Notes under the pieces: model-generated
Seen by the model: the letters and a program-made list of their open reading frames with translations, nothing else
Database searches by the model: none
What the model was told of the DNA's origin: nothing
Shown here: positions 35,571 through 43,628 of the stretch, piece by piece
Layout: the number at the start of each line of letters is the position of its first letter
How positions within the stretch are numbered: the stretch's first letter is position 1
Program-made: the position numbers and the translations under genes
Assembly (NCBI GenBank): GCA_900545935.1
Contig: URAP01000011.1
Span: 1 to 60,239 of the forward strand
Source: an uncultured Eubacteriales bacterium
Lineage (GTDB): Bacteria > Bacillota > Clostridia > Oscillospirales > CAG-272
Length of the DNA stretch: 60,239 nucleotides
Reading direction: 5' to 3'

Positions 35571-35774
35571 GGCGCTGCCGCATGACGTGCAACTGCGTCG
35601 GCTGCTGCTGCGCGTGTGTCGATGGACTGCTGTCGAAGCAAATGCGTTGACGCGGCTGTCGATGTCGCGATGCGTCGCTGCCGCAAAAGCTTAAGAACGG
35701 CATACCGAAAGAACGGCAGCCTCGAAAGGACTACCCTCAAGAACGGCAAAACAAAAACAGAACGGGAGAAATAA

Positions 35775-36359
35775 ATGAACCGCTCCGATATCAATATGAA
35801 CAATATCGAGCTTTTCCGCGTTGCGGGCGAGCCGAGTCAGTTCGTGCGCGACGGCAGACCGCAGGTGGCATTCTCCGGACGCTCGAACGTCGGCAAGAGC
35901 TCGCTCATCAATACGATGATGGGCCGCCGCGCGCTTGCGCGCGTCAGTTCGACACCGGGAAAGACGATAACCGTCAATTTCTATTCAATAGATAAAAAGC
36001 TCTATTTCGTCGATCTTCCCGGCTACGGCTATGCAAAGCGCTCGCCCTCCGAGCGCGCGCGGCTGTCGAGAATAGGCGACGGCTACTACGGCGAGAGGCT
36101 GCCCTGCCTTACCGTTCAGCTGATAGACAGCCGCATAGGCCCTACAAAGGACGATATGATCATGCTCGAGTTTCTCAGCGATACAGCGTCGCCCTGCTGC
36201 ATTGCGGCGACCAAGTGCGATAAGCTCGGAACAAAGGCGCTCGCGGAGTCGATAGCGAGCCTCGAGCGATTCGGCATTCCGGTCGTGGCGTTTTCCTCAC
36301 TCAAGGGGACCGGCAGGGACGAGCTCTGGAATCATATACTTACCGCCGTATCACAGTAA
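35775..36359 (+). CDS. ysxC: Ribosome biogenesis GTP-binding protein YsxC/EngB
   Basis: A 194-residue TRAFAC GTPase needed for assembly of the large ribosomal subunit. It shows G1 GRSNVGKSS (about 35-43), G2 TPGKT, G3 DLPGYGYA and G4 ATKCDK. The length is typical. An ATG preceded by ACGGGAGA was chosen. It lies 204 bases after lon; that gap holds three short GAACGGC repeats but no gene. The M50 protease gene follows after 11 bases, so the two are likely cotranscribed. Confidence 0.95.
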   Translation: MNRSDINMNNIELFRVAGEPSQFVRDGRPQVAFSGRSNVGKSSLINTMMGRRALARVSSTPGKTITVNFYSIDKKLYFVDLPGYGYAKRSPSERARLSRIGDGYYGERLPCLTVQLIDSRIGPTKDDMIMLEFLSDTASPCCIAATKCDKLGTKALAESIASLERFGIPVVAFSSLKGTGRDELWNHILTAVSQ

Positions 36360-36370
36360 CGGAGAGAAAA

Positions 36371-37012
36371 ATGTTTAGTAAAGAACAGCTTCTTATATAT
36401 CTGTTTCGCGTGCCGTGCATACTGTTCGCAATATCCTTTCACGAGAGCGCGCATGCGCTTGTTTCATCGTGGCTCGGCGATACCACCGCGCGCGATGCGG
36501 GCAGGGTGTCGCTCAATCCGCTGCGGCATCTTAATCCCGTCGGAATGCTGATGATGCTGTTTTTCGGCATCGGCTGGGCAAGCCCTGTCATGATCAATCC
36601 GAGCCGCTTCAAGCATCCCAAGGCGGGAATGGCGGTATCGGCTCTCGCCGGACCGGTGTCTAATCTGCTGCTCGGCTTTCTCGGCTCGGAGCTGTATGCG
36701 CTCTCGTATATGCTTTGTCCGGCAGGCACCGTCCGCACGGCGCTGCTGATGTTTCTGTCGGTATTTATCTCGCTCAATGTCTCGCTCGCGGTGTTTAATA
36801 TGATTCCCGTGCCGCCGCTCGACGGCTCGCGCGTGCTTTTGTTCTTCTTGCCCGAGCGCATCTATTTTAAGATAATGCAGTATGAGCGGTATATCATGGT
36901 CATATTTATCGCGCTTATCGTGTCCGATGTTATCAATCTGCCGATAAGCTACGTAAGCAATGCGGTCATAGATCTGTTTTTGAAGTTTGCTTTTCTGCCG
37001 TTCGGCGGCTGA
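36371..37012 (+). CDS. M50 (site-2 protease-like) membrane metalloprotease
   Basis: A 213-residue polytopic membrane protein of the short M50 family. The zinc-binding HESAH is at residues 24-28 inside the first hydrophobic helix, and the third ligand Asp151 lies in NMIPVPPLDG. There is no PDZ domain, so it belongs to the minimal YwhC/YqzF-like branch and not to RasP. Its substrate is unknown. It is tightly packed between ysxC and scpA, and this position next to scpAB is common in Clostridia. Confidence 0.9.
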   Translation: MFSKEQLLIYLFRVPCILFAISFHESAHALVSSWLGDTTARDAGRVSLNPLRHLNPVGMLMMLFFGIGWASPVMINPSRFKHPKAGMAVSALAGPVSNLLLGFLGSELYALSYMLCPAGTVRTALLMFLSVFISLNVSLAVFNMIPVPPLDGSRVLLFFLPERIYFKIMQYERYIMVIFIALIVSDVINLPISYVSNAVIDLFLKFAFLPFGG

Positions 37013-37114
37013 GCGTGCGGTTTGAAAAACGGTGCGCTGCGAGGTGCCGAAGGATCGGATTTTTTAATACGAGATTATTTTCAAAGTTTCTTTCAGAGAA
37101 GGGAGAGGATGTGC

Positions 37115-37852
37115 ATGGAGGAGATAAGCTACCATCTGCCGAGCTTTGACGGACCGCTCGATCTGTTGCTCGCGCTTATTGCAAAGAATAAAATAGACAT
37201 CACCGATATCCCCATTGCGCTTATCTTCGACCAGTACATGGAGTATATCTCCGCCGCTCAGGCGCTCGATATGGAGCTTGCCGGCGAGTTTATCATCATG
37301 GCGTCGCGTCTTATGCTGATAAAGAGCCGCATGCTGCTGCCGCGCGAGGAAAAGGAAGAGGAGGATCCGCGCGCCGCGCTTGCCGCCGCGCTGCTCGAAT
37401 ATTCGCGCATCAAGGGCGTGAGCGAGATGCTCGGCTCTTATTACGAGGCGCACGGCGGCAGGATCGCAAAGGACCCCGAAACGCTCCCCGAGGATAAAAG
37501 CTACGTCGCCGACGACAGTATCGCGCGGCTCGAGCGGGCATTCCGCTCGGTGCTGACGGGGCGCTTCCGTTCGGAAAAGACCCCCGCGGCAAAGCCGGAG
37601 GCGATGCTCGGAACGCTGCTGCGGCGCGGCGGGAAGAAGATACCCGTTTCGGTGCGCATCTACGGTATAATGCGCCGTCTGTATCGGCGCGGCGACTGCT
37701 CATTCCGCGAGTTGCTGCTTGCGGGCGAGGACAAGGCGGAGATGATAACCACATTCGTTGCCGTGCTCGAGCTTATCCGCTCGCAGCGCGTGCGCATATC
37801 GGACGAGTCCGAGGAGGATCTGACGCTGCATCTCAGCGAGCAGACAGCATAA
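37115..37852 (+). CDS. scpA: Segregation and condensation protein A
   Basis: ScpA is the kleisin subunit that bridges the SMC dimer in chromosome condensation and segregation. With the start at 37115 it has 245 residues. The N-terminal SMC-binding region has YHLPSFDGPLDLLLALIAKNKIDITDIPI, the family hallmark; a helical middle follows; the C-terminal winged helix (about 185-245) includes LFRELL-like SFRELLLAGEDKAEMITTFVAVLEL. The open frame extends to 37022, and ATG codons at 37109 and 37115 both lie near GGGAGAGG; spacing favours 37115. scpB follows 54 bases later. Confidence 0.95.
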   Translation: MEEISYHLPSFDGPLDLLLALIAKNKIDITDIPIALIFDQYMEYISAAQALDMELAGEFIIMASRLMLIKSRMLLPREEKEEEDPRAALAAALLEYSRIKGVSEMLGSYYEAHGGRIAKDPETLPEDKSYVADDSIARLERAFRSVLTGRFRSEKTPAAKPEAMLGTLLRRGGKKIPVSVRIYGIMRRLYRRGDCSFRELLLAGEDKAEMITTFVAVLELIRSQRVRISDESEEDLTLHLSEQTA

Positions 37853-37906
37853 CGGCTGTCGGGCGCATTTTCCCGGCAGAGCCGAAACATAACGGAGAGT
37901 GACAAC

Positions 37907-38713
37907 ATGGCTTATGATACAAGAGAAGAGATGCTGCGGGCGCTCGAGGCTATCCTCTTTGCGTCGGGCTATCCGGTAAAATTCGATGTGATCGCAGACG
38001 TGCTCGGCATCGACGGCGAAACTGCGCGCGAGCTCGCGCGTGAGCTGTCCGACAGCTGCGAGGGGAGAGGGACAGAGCTCTGCTTTGTCGGCGATGCGTG
38101 CCAGCTATGCTCGCGCGCCGAGTACGAGGAGGCGGTCCGTGCCGCGCTCGGGATACGCAGGGGCACCAAGCTCTCGCCGGCGCTGATGGAGGTGCTGTCT
38201 ATCGTGGCGTACCGCCAGCCGGTGACAAAGGCTTATATCGAGCAGGTGCGCGGAGTCGACTGCTCGTATTCGATAACCGCGCTGCTTGACCGCTCTATGA
38301 TAGAAAATGTAGGTCATCTTGATCTGCCCGGCAGACCCGCGCTGTACGGAACAACGCCCGACTTTCTGCGCGTGTTCGGTATCTCGAGCCTCGACGAGCT
38401 GCCGCCGATAGAGCTGTTTGATGCCGTCGGCGGGCAGAATGTCGGAGCCGTCGGCGGGTCGCAGACGGCTGAGGAGGCTTCGGCGGAGACCGGCGACACG
38501 GATAATGCGGCTGTCTCTGCGGAAAACGGCAATGCGGACGGCGGTGTGGATAATGCGGCTGTCTCTGCGGAAAACGACAATGAGGATAATAATATGGCTG
38601 ATAAGGCTGCTTCGACAGAACCCGGCGATGCCGACAGCGGCACGAAGGACGAGGCTGCTCACGCGGAGCTTGACCCGGGTGACGGTGCTGCGGATGACGG
38701 TGCGGAGGATTGA
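37907..38713 (+). CDS. scpB: Segregation and condensation protein B with acidic tail
   Basis: ScpB dimers bind ScpA in the SMC complex. Residues 1-180 are a normal ScpB with two winged helices (LEAILFASGYPV at the N-terminus; LSIVAYRQPVTKAYIEQVRGVD in the second; GRPALYGTTPDFLRVFGI at the domain end). The remaining ~85 residues form an acidic, Ala/Asp/Glu/Asn-rich tail absent from most ScpB, with a 16-residue unit (DNAAVSAEN...) repeated twice, encoded by a 48-bp direct repeat (38501-38596). The start follows ACGGAGAG. Confidence 0.94.
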   Translation: MAYDTREEMLRALEAILFASGYPVKFDVIADVLGIDGETARELARELSDSCEGRGTELCFVGDACQLCSRAEYEEAVRAALGIRRGTKLSPALMEVLSIVAYRQPVTKAYIEQVRGVDCSYSITALLDRSMIENVGHLDLPGRPALYGTTPDFLRVFGISSLDELPPIELFDAVGGQNVGAVGGSQTAEEASAETGDTDNAAVSAENGNADGGVDNAAVSAENDNEDNNMADKAASTEPGDADSGTKDEAAHAELDPGDGAADDGAED

Positions 38714-38818
38714 GCGGATAGCGGAGCTGCGCCGGCTCGAGCGGCGGTCTGCCGAACGGAATTTTTCGACCGATCCATGACCGATTGAGATGCCGAACGA
38801 CTGAGAGGGGGGAGCGGT

Positions 38819-39514
38819 ATTAAGGCTCTTATAATAATTGCCTCCGTTATACTGTTTTTTGTTCTTCTGCTCTCCGTTCGCGTCGGGGTGCGGATAAGAT
38901 ACGGCGAGGAGAGCGGCTTTATGCTGCGCCTGACCGTGCTCGGCATCGGAATAAAGACACTTATCCCCGAAAAGAAGAAAAAACAAAAGCTCCGCCTCTC
39001 CGACTATACTCCCCGCGCGATAGCCGAGCGGGAGGCTCGGAAGAGGCAGGCGGCACAGCAGACCGATACCCGCCGAGCAAAAAAGAAAAAGACGGAGGGC
39101 GGGCACAAGGTCGGTGCGGAGGAGAAGAAAAAGAAGACCTTCTCGGACAAGCTCGCGCTCGTTCGCGGTGTGACGCGTATGGCATCCGCGCTGATCGCGC
39201 GATTCTTCGGATATCTGCATACGGATATTCGGCGGCTGTGCATCTCGGTCGGCACCGGCGATGCGGCAAAGGCCGCACTCTCCTATGCGGCTGTAACGAA
39301 TGCTTGCGATGCGCTGCTCGCGCTGCTTGACGAGAATTCTACCCTGCGCTTTCATCGCGGCAGTGAGGTAGGTGTGTATGCCGATTGGCTCGGCGAGAAG
39401 AGCGCGGCTGAGATTGACATATCACTCAGTCTGAGCATCCGTCAGGTACTGTCGGTCGCTCTGCACGGGCTGGTTTCGTTCTTTAAGATAAAATCGGGCG
39501 AGGTCGGACAATGA
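38819..39514 (+). CDS. DUF2953 protein (YtfI-like), probable AUU start
   Basis: A small membrane-anchored protein of the DUF2953 group that lies beside gerW in many spore formers; its function is unknown. Reading from 38819 gives a hydrophobic N-terminus (LIIIASVILFFVLLLSV), then beta-strand and a Lys-rich stretch (about 60-100). There is no ATG/GTG/TTG upstream of this helix in frame: the frame opens at 38789 after a stop, and the only well-placed ribosome-binding site, GAGGGGGGAG, is 4 bases before the ATT at 38819. A GTG at 38888 would remove the membrane helix. An ATT start, or a sequence error, is therefore inferred. gerW-like follows. Confidence 0.72.
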   Translation: MKALIIIASVILFFVLLLSVRVGVRIRYGEESGFMLRLTVLGIGIKTLIPEKKKKQKLRLSDYTPRAIAEREARKRQAAQQTDTRRAKKKKTEGGHKVGAEEKKKKTFSDKLALVRGVTRMASALIARFFGYLHTDIRRLCISVGTGDAAKAALSYAAVTNACDALLALLDENSTLRFHRGSEVGVYADWLGEKSAAEIDISLSLSIRQVLSVALHGLVSFFKIKSGEVGQ

Positions 39515-39705
39515 GACCTTTGCCGGCAACTGTGCGATAATTCGGTAAAGCACGGTGCGGACACGATAAGGGTCGGCGCCGAATATACCGAATGTCAAGG
39601 GTAATGATTTGACAGTAAGAAGCACGGTGCGTCGAAATAAAAATACTAAAAAGCCCCGAAATATATACGATGTTCCGATACACAATAACGAAAGGAATGG
39701 AAAAT

Positions 39706-40221
39706 ATGAACTCAGATGCTGCAAACAACCTCAGAGGCAGTCTCGACAGTGCTCTCGAGAGTATAAAGGAGCTTGCGGGTACGGGCACGGTCATCGGCGA
39801 TCCGATAACCACGCCGTCCGGCACGGTCATAATCCCGGTGTCCAAGGTTTCGATGGGTATTGCGACCGGCGGTCTCGATTACGGTAAAAAGAGCGCCGAA
39901 AAGGCTCCCGACGGGCAGAAGCGCCCGGCGGGCAAGAGCTTCGGCGGCGGTGGCGGGACCGGCATTTCGGTAACTCCGGTCGCATTTCTCGTTGTAGGAC
40001 CCGAGGGTGGGGTCGAGATGCTGAGCGTGGGCGCGGATGTTCCGCCGGCAGGTCCGGTCGAGTCGCTTGCCTCGCTTATCGAAAAATCCCCCGATATTCT
40101 CTCGCGTCTGCGCGGCGTTTTCAAGAGCTTTAAGGGCGATAAGTCGGAAGAGAGCGGCGCGGTCGCGGGGCAGCCCGATAAGGACTCGAAAACGGCTGAC
40201 GGAGATAAGGGTCGGGAGTAA
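39706..40221 (+). CDS. GerW/YtfJ-family sporulation protein
   Basis: A 171-residue member of the GerW (YtfJ) family, in Bacillus a spore protein required for one germination route. The conserved core SLESIKELAGT...VIGDPITTPSGTVIIPVSKVSMGIATGG is followed by a Gly-rich stretch (SFGGGGGTGISVTPVAFLVV), the family signature. A hydrophilic charged C-terminus (about 130-171) is variable. The ATG at 39706 was chosen because GAAAGGAATGGA lies at a suitable distance; 39697 is the alternative. It follows the DUF2953 gene, and together with scpAB they are a common cluster in spore formers. Confidence 0.9.
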   Translation: MNSDAANNLRGSLDSALESIKELAGTGTVIGDPITTPSGTVIIPVSKVSMGIATGGLDYGKKSAEKAPDGQKRPAGKSFGGGGGTGISVTPVAFLVVGPEGGVEMLSVGADVPPAGPVESLASLIEKSPDILSRLRGVFKSFKGDKSEESGAVAGQPDKDSKTADGDKGRE

Positions 40222-40228
40222 AGGTGCA

Positions 40229-40279
40229 AGGTGCGCCGCGGTATGCGTGTAATCACCTGCGATACCGCGACGCCTTTTC
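40229..40279 (+). terminator. Probable terminator after the lon-to-gerW gene cluster
   Basis: CCGCGGTAT pairs with ATACCGCG around a 17-base loop, with flanking pairs, and is followed by TTTT. The large loop and short U run make this only moderately certain. Confidence 0.5.
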
Positions 40280-40433
40280 CGCATATGTTATATTTTTCTC
40301 TCATTCTTCATATATCTGTACCGGATAAGCGGTGCGGCTGTTACGGTCGCGCCCTATAAACGGTGCTGCGCAGTCTGCGCGCCGAGACGGCGAGCCTGCG
40401 GTACCGAATAACGGTGTAGGGGGTGTCCCCGTT

Positions 40434-42026
40434 TTGAGGAATTTCGGGAAAAGGAAATGCTGTGCCGAGCGAAAGAGCTCGAGCGGTGCGCGCGCCGGCA
40501 GATTTTTTACTCTGCTGCTCGCGCTCTGCGTGCTCGGAGCGGCGGTGCTTACATATGCGCTCGTATCGCTTTGCGCGGCGCTCATGGTCGGTGCTGCCGG
40601 ATCGGTCTCCGAGGCTTCTGCGCCCGGTGCGGTGATATCGGATTCGGTATCGGACGGGTATGTTGCCGCGATGGCGAGCATAGGCAGCCCACCGAGAATA
40701 GGCGAGGCAGTGTTTGTGTCCGGCAGCCCGGACGACGCGGATGAAACAGCTTTCGGTAACGCCTCGGACAACGCCGCAAGCGGCGAGGAACACTCTGATA
40801 ATAAGAACGGCTCCGGGGATAACGACCGCTCCGGAGAAAAGGCAGAGCCTGACGGAAGGGCAGCCTCGGACGGTAAGGACGCCTTGGGGAAAAGTGTCGG
40901 TGCAGAGCGCTCCGGCGGCTATGTCCCGGTCAGCCGCGCCGAGACGGCAGAGTATTTTCCGGCGGTCTCGGTAGGCGCTCACAGCGCCGCGCTGATGTGT
41001 GCCGAATCGGGAGAGCTTCTGTATGAGCTGTCGCCGGATGAGCTGCGTCCGATGGCGAGCACGACAAAGATAATGACAGCACTCGTCGCAATCGAAAACG
41101 CCTCGCTCGATACCGTCGCTACCGTGTCTCCGGATGCGGTAGGGATAATCGGTTCATCGGTATATCTGAGAGAGGGCGAGCAGATAAAGCTCGAGTCGCT
41201 TCTGTATGCGCTGCTGCTCGAGAGTGCAAACGACGCTGCAACGCAGATAGCGATAACCGTCGGCGGCGACGAGGCGGGCTTTGTTGCAATGATGAACGAA
41301 AAAGCGAAGCAGCTCGGACTCTCGCATACGCATTTTTCAAACCCGCACGGACTCGACAGCGACGGGCATTACACCACCGCCCGCGAGCTTGCCGCGATAG
41401 CTGCTGCGGCGCTCGAAAACGAGACCTTTGCGGAGATGGCGGGTACATATAAGAAAGTTATCAGCACGGAGGACGGCAGCATCAGCCGACTTCTCGTCAA
41501 TCACAACCGTATGCTGCGTTCATATGACGGTGCTATCGGGGTAAAGACCGGATATACCTCTGGTGCGGGCAGATGTCTTGTCAGTGCGGCGCGGCGCGAC
41601 GGGGTAACTCTCATTGCCGTTACGCTCGACGATCACCGCGATTGGGCGGATCACACCGCTATGCTTGACGCCGGCTTTGCCGCATATTCGGAGCGCATAC
41701 TGTGCGGCGCGGGCGAGCTGACCTATACTCTGCCGCTCGAGGGTGCCGAGGAGAACAGCCTTACCGTCTCAAACGGCGATTCGGCTGCGGTCGTGCTGCC
41801 GCGCGGCGCGGAGCTGAGACAGGTCGTAGAACTGCCGAGGTTTGTTTTTGCACCGGTGCGGTCGGGACAGACGCTCGGCGCGGTGCACTATTATGTAGGA
41901 GAGCGCGAGGTGGCGTCGGTGCCTCTGTTCGCGCAGCAGTCGGCGGAGGAAAAGCAGAGCGGTATATCGGGCTTTTTTGCCTCGCTCGGCTCCCGTATAT
42001 CAGCCCTGCTCGGGTGCGATGAATGA
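40434..42026 (+). CDS. Penicillin-binding D-alanyl-D-alanine carboxypeptidase (DacF/DacB type, S11)
   Basis: This enzyme removes the terminal D-Ala from peptidoglycan stem peptides outside the membrane. With the TTG start at 40434 (after GGGGGTG) it has 530 residues: a basic cytoplasmic start, a membrane helix (FFTLLLALCVLGAAVLTYAL), a long low-complexity linker rich in Asp/Gly/Ser/Glu (about 55-160), then the S11 domain with active-site STTK in MASTTKIMTAL, SAN in LLESAND and KTG in GVKTGYTSGAGRC. A C-terminal PBP5-C-like domain follows. The frame extends to a GTG at 40332 without a good ribosome-binding site. Its position before rluB parallels Bacillus dacB-spmA-spmB-rluB, so a role in spore cortex is plausible; spmA and spmB are absent. 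Confidence 0.9.
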   Translation: MRNFGKRKCCAERKSSSGARAGRFFTLLLALCVLGAAVLTYALVSLCAALMVGAAGSVSEASAPGAVISDSVSDGYVAAMASIGSPPRIGEAVFVSGSPDDADETAFGNASDNAASGEEHSDNKNGSGDNDRSGEKAEPDGRAASDGKDALGKSVGAERSGGYVPVSRAETAEYFPAVSVGAHSAALMCAESGELLYELSPDELRPMASTTKIMTALVAIENASLDTVATVSPDAVGIIGSSVYLREGEQIKLESLLYALLLESANDAATQIAITVGGDEAGFVAMMNEKAKQLGLSHTHFSNPHGLDSDGHYTTARELAAIAAAALENETFAEMAGTYKKVISTEDGSISRLLVNHNRMLRSYDGAIGVKTGYTSGAGRCLVSAARRDGVTLIAVTLDDHRDWADHTAMLDAGFAAYSERILCGAGELTYTLPLEGAEENSLTVSNGDSAAVVLPRGAELRQVVELPRFVFAPVRSGQTLGAVHYYVGEREVASVPLFAQQSAEEKQSGISGFFASLGSRISALLGCDE

Positions 42027-42113
42027 CTGCTCATCGCTGTTTATAAGGAATATTATCCGAAAAGCATATAAAGCATAATATAATAGGATATAAAAAATCT
42101 GAGAGGAAGCATT

Positions 42114-42872
42114 TTGGAAGAGAAAAACGAAGCACAGTGCGAGCGTGTTCGCCTGCAAAAGTATATTTCAGCCTGCGGAGTGATGAGCCGCCGCGCGGCG
42201 GAGCAGAGAATCACAGAGGGCAGAGTCAGCGTAAACGGCGAGACGGCAAGTCTCGGCTGCAATATCATGCCGGGGCGCGACGTTGTCGAGATAGACGGCG
42301 TAAGGATCAAGCCGATCGAGAAATATCTTACCGTCATGCTGAACAAGCCGCGCGGATATGTCACAACGCTCTCGGATGAGCTGGGCAGAAAAACCGTCGC
42401 GGAGCTTGTAGAGAGCTATGGCGTACGGTTGAATCCGGTCGGCAGACTCGACCGCGACTCGGAGGGACTTCTGCTCATGACAAACGACGGTGAGCTGCTC
42501 AACCATCTGACCCATCCGCGCTACAGCCTGCCGAAGCTCTACCGCGTCACCGTCGGCAGCGCCGCAACACCGGAGCAGATAGCGCGGCTGCGCGCACCGA
42601 TGACCATCGACGGCTATCGGCTTCAGCGCGTGGGATTGAAGATAGTGCGCGCCGAGGAGAGCAGAACGGTTTTTGAAATGACGCTGCATGAGGGGCGCAA
42701 CCGTCAGATACGCAGAATGTGCGAGACGGTCGGGCTCGAGGTTGTGCGTCTGCGCCGCGTCGCGATAGGAAAGCTGCGTATCGGTTCGCTCCGTCCGGGA
42801 GAGTCTAAGCCTCTTACCGACGAGCAGCTCGCGTACCTCTGCGAGCACACCGGAATGACCGCCGAGGGCTGA
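42114..42872 (+). CDS. rluB: 23S rRNA pseudouridine synthase RluB-like
   Basis: A 252-residue RsuA/RluB-family enzyme that makes pseudouridine in 23S rRNA (position about 2605 in E. coli numbering). An S4 RNA-binding domain (about 10-60, LQKYISACGVMSRRAAEQRI) is followed by the catalytic domain with Asp113 in GRLDRDSEGLL and the motif HEGRNRQIRRMCE. The start is TTG, preceded by GAGAGGAAG. It is the last gene of the segregation/sporulation cluster. Confidence 0.93.
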   Translation: MEEKNEAQCERVRLQKYISACGVMSRRAAEQRITEGRVSVNGETASLGCNIMPGRDVVEIDGVRIKPIEKYLTVMLNKPRGYVTTLSDELGRKTVAELVESYGVRLNPVGRLDRDSEGLLLMTNDGELLNHLTHPRYSLPKLYRVTVGSAATPEQIARLRAPMTIDGYRLQRVGLKIVRAEESRTVFEMTLHEGRNRQIRRMCETVGLEVVRLRRVAIGKLRIGSLRPGESKPLTDEQLAYLCEHTGMTAEG

Positions 42873-42961
42873 AACGGCGGGATTCGGCGCGAATCGTGCA
42901 GCTTAAATGCAAAAAAGTGCGTAAAAAGAGGGAATTATTACTACTAATTTTCGATTTTCTC

Positions 42962-42990
42962 TTTACAGAACGGAAAAAATATATTATAAT
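42962..42990 (+). promoter_or_regulatory. Promoter of hup
   Basis: A -35 box TTTACA (42962-42967) and a -10 box TATAAT (42985-42990) are 17 bases apart. The leader to the start codon is about 95 bases. Confidence 0.88.
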
Positions 42991-43092
42991 AGTGAATGGC
43001 AATGCGGCAGGAGCCGCAATAGGCCCGTCCCGCGTATATTCGGCTCGCGGCAAATTTCAGTCAGGATCTAAAAAAAGAAAGGAATTATAATT

Positions 43093-43368
43093 ATGAACAA
43101 GACACAGCTCGTAGAAGCAGTTGCAGCAGAGGCTAATCTCTCCAAGAAGGACGCTGAGGCAGCAGTTAAGGCTACCTTCGCAGCAATCGAGGGAGCACTC
43201 GTTAAGGGCGACAAGGTCCAGCTCATCGGCTTCGGTACCTTTGAGACCCGCGTTCGCGGCGAGAGAACCGGTAAGAATCCCCGCACCGGCGAGACCGTAA
43301 AGATCGCTGCTTGCAAGGCTCCCGCCTTCAAGGCAGGTAAGGCTCTTAAGGATATCGTCAACAAGTAA
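43093..43368 (+). CDS. hup: DNA-binding protein HU
   Basis: A 91-residue histone-like nucleoid protein. It begins MNKTQLVEAVAAEANLSKKDAEAAV, with the DNA-binding arm around GFGTFETRVRGERTGKNPRTGE and a C-terminal AFKAGKALKDIVN, all classic. The ribosome-binding site is AAAGGAA. Codons are unusually uniform (GCA, AAG, CTC), consistent with very high expression. It is monocistronic, with a strong promoter and terminator. Confidence 0.97.
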   Translation: MNKTQLVEAVAAEANLSKKDAEAAVKATFAAIEGALVKGDKVQLIGFGTFETRVRGERTGKNPRTGETVKIAACKAPAFKAGKALKDIVNK

Positions 43369-43384
43369 TCGTATCCGCAAAAGG

Positions 43385-43419
43385 ACGCACACGGGCTTTT
43401 CGGCTCGTGTGCGTTTTTT
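43385..43419 (+). terminator. Intrinsic terminator of hup
   Basis: ACGCACACG pairs with CGTGTGCGT, with more pairing toward a TTTTCGG loop, followed by six T residues. Confidence 0.93.
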
Positions 43420-43484
43420 ACTCGGTTTCCAAAAATAATTGAATACTTTTGACATAAAAAACGTGTAAAACAGCGCGATTATTA

Positions 43485-43513
43485 TTGACATGACGATTAA
43501 GTGATGTTATAAT
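43485..43513 (+). promoter_or_regulatory. Consensus promoter of the dockerin-protein gene
   Basis: A perfect TTGACA (43485-43490) and a perfect TATAAT (43508-43513) have a 17-base spacer. This is, with the ruv promoter, the best match to consensus in the window and predicts strong expression. Confidence 0.93.
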
Positions 43514-43519
43514 GTTCAT

Positions 43520-43628
43520 AGGTGGTTGTTTGATTGCTGCTCAAACAAACAATATCTGCGAAAAGCAAATGCCGTCTGCGTTGGACGGTTCGGCTTTAAC
43601 AAACCAAGCAGTTTTATAGGAGGAAATT
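43520..43628 (+). promoter_or_regulatory. Structured leader of the dockerin-protein gene, class unknown
   Basis: The leader of about 105 bases has a TTGTTTG/CAAACAA hairpin whose loop holds CTGCT; AGCAG near 43611-43615 could pair with that loop as a pseudoknot. Between them is a CCGTC/GACGG stem with a GCC/GGC extension. It ends in TAGGAGGAAATT before the ATG. The pairing is visible, but I cannot match it to a named riboswitch. Confidence 0.45.

Noticed and set aside
43520..43628. c-di-GMP-I (GEMM) riboswitch
   Set aside because: Some bases recall the class, but the conserved CACGCACAGGGCAAACC and GGACGCAAAGCC blocks are absent.
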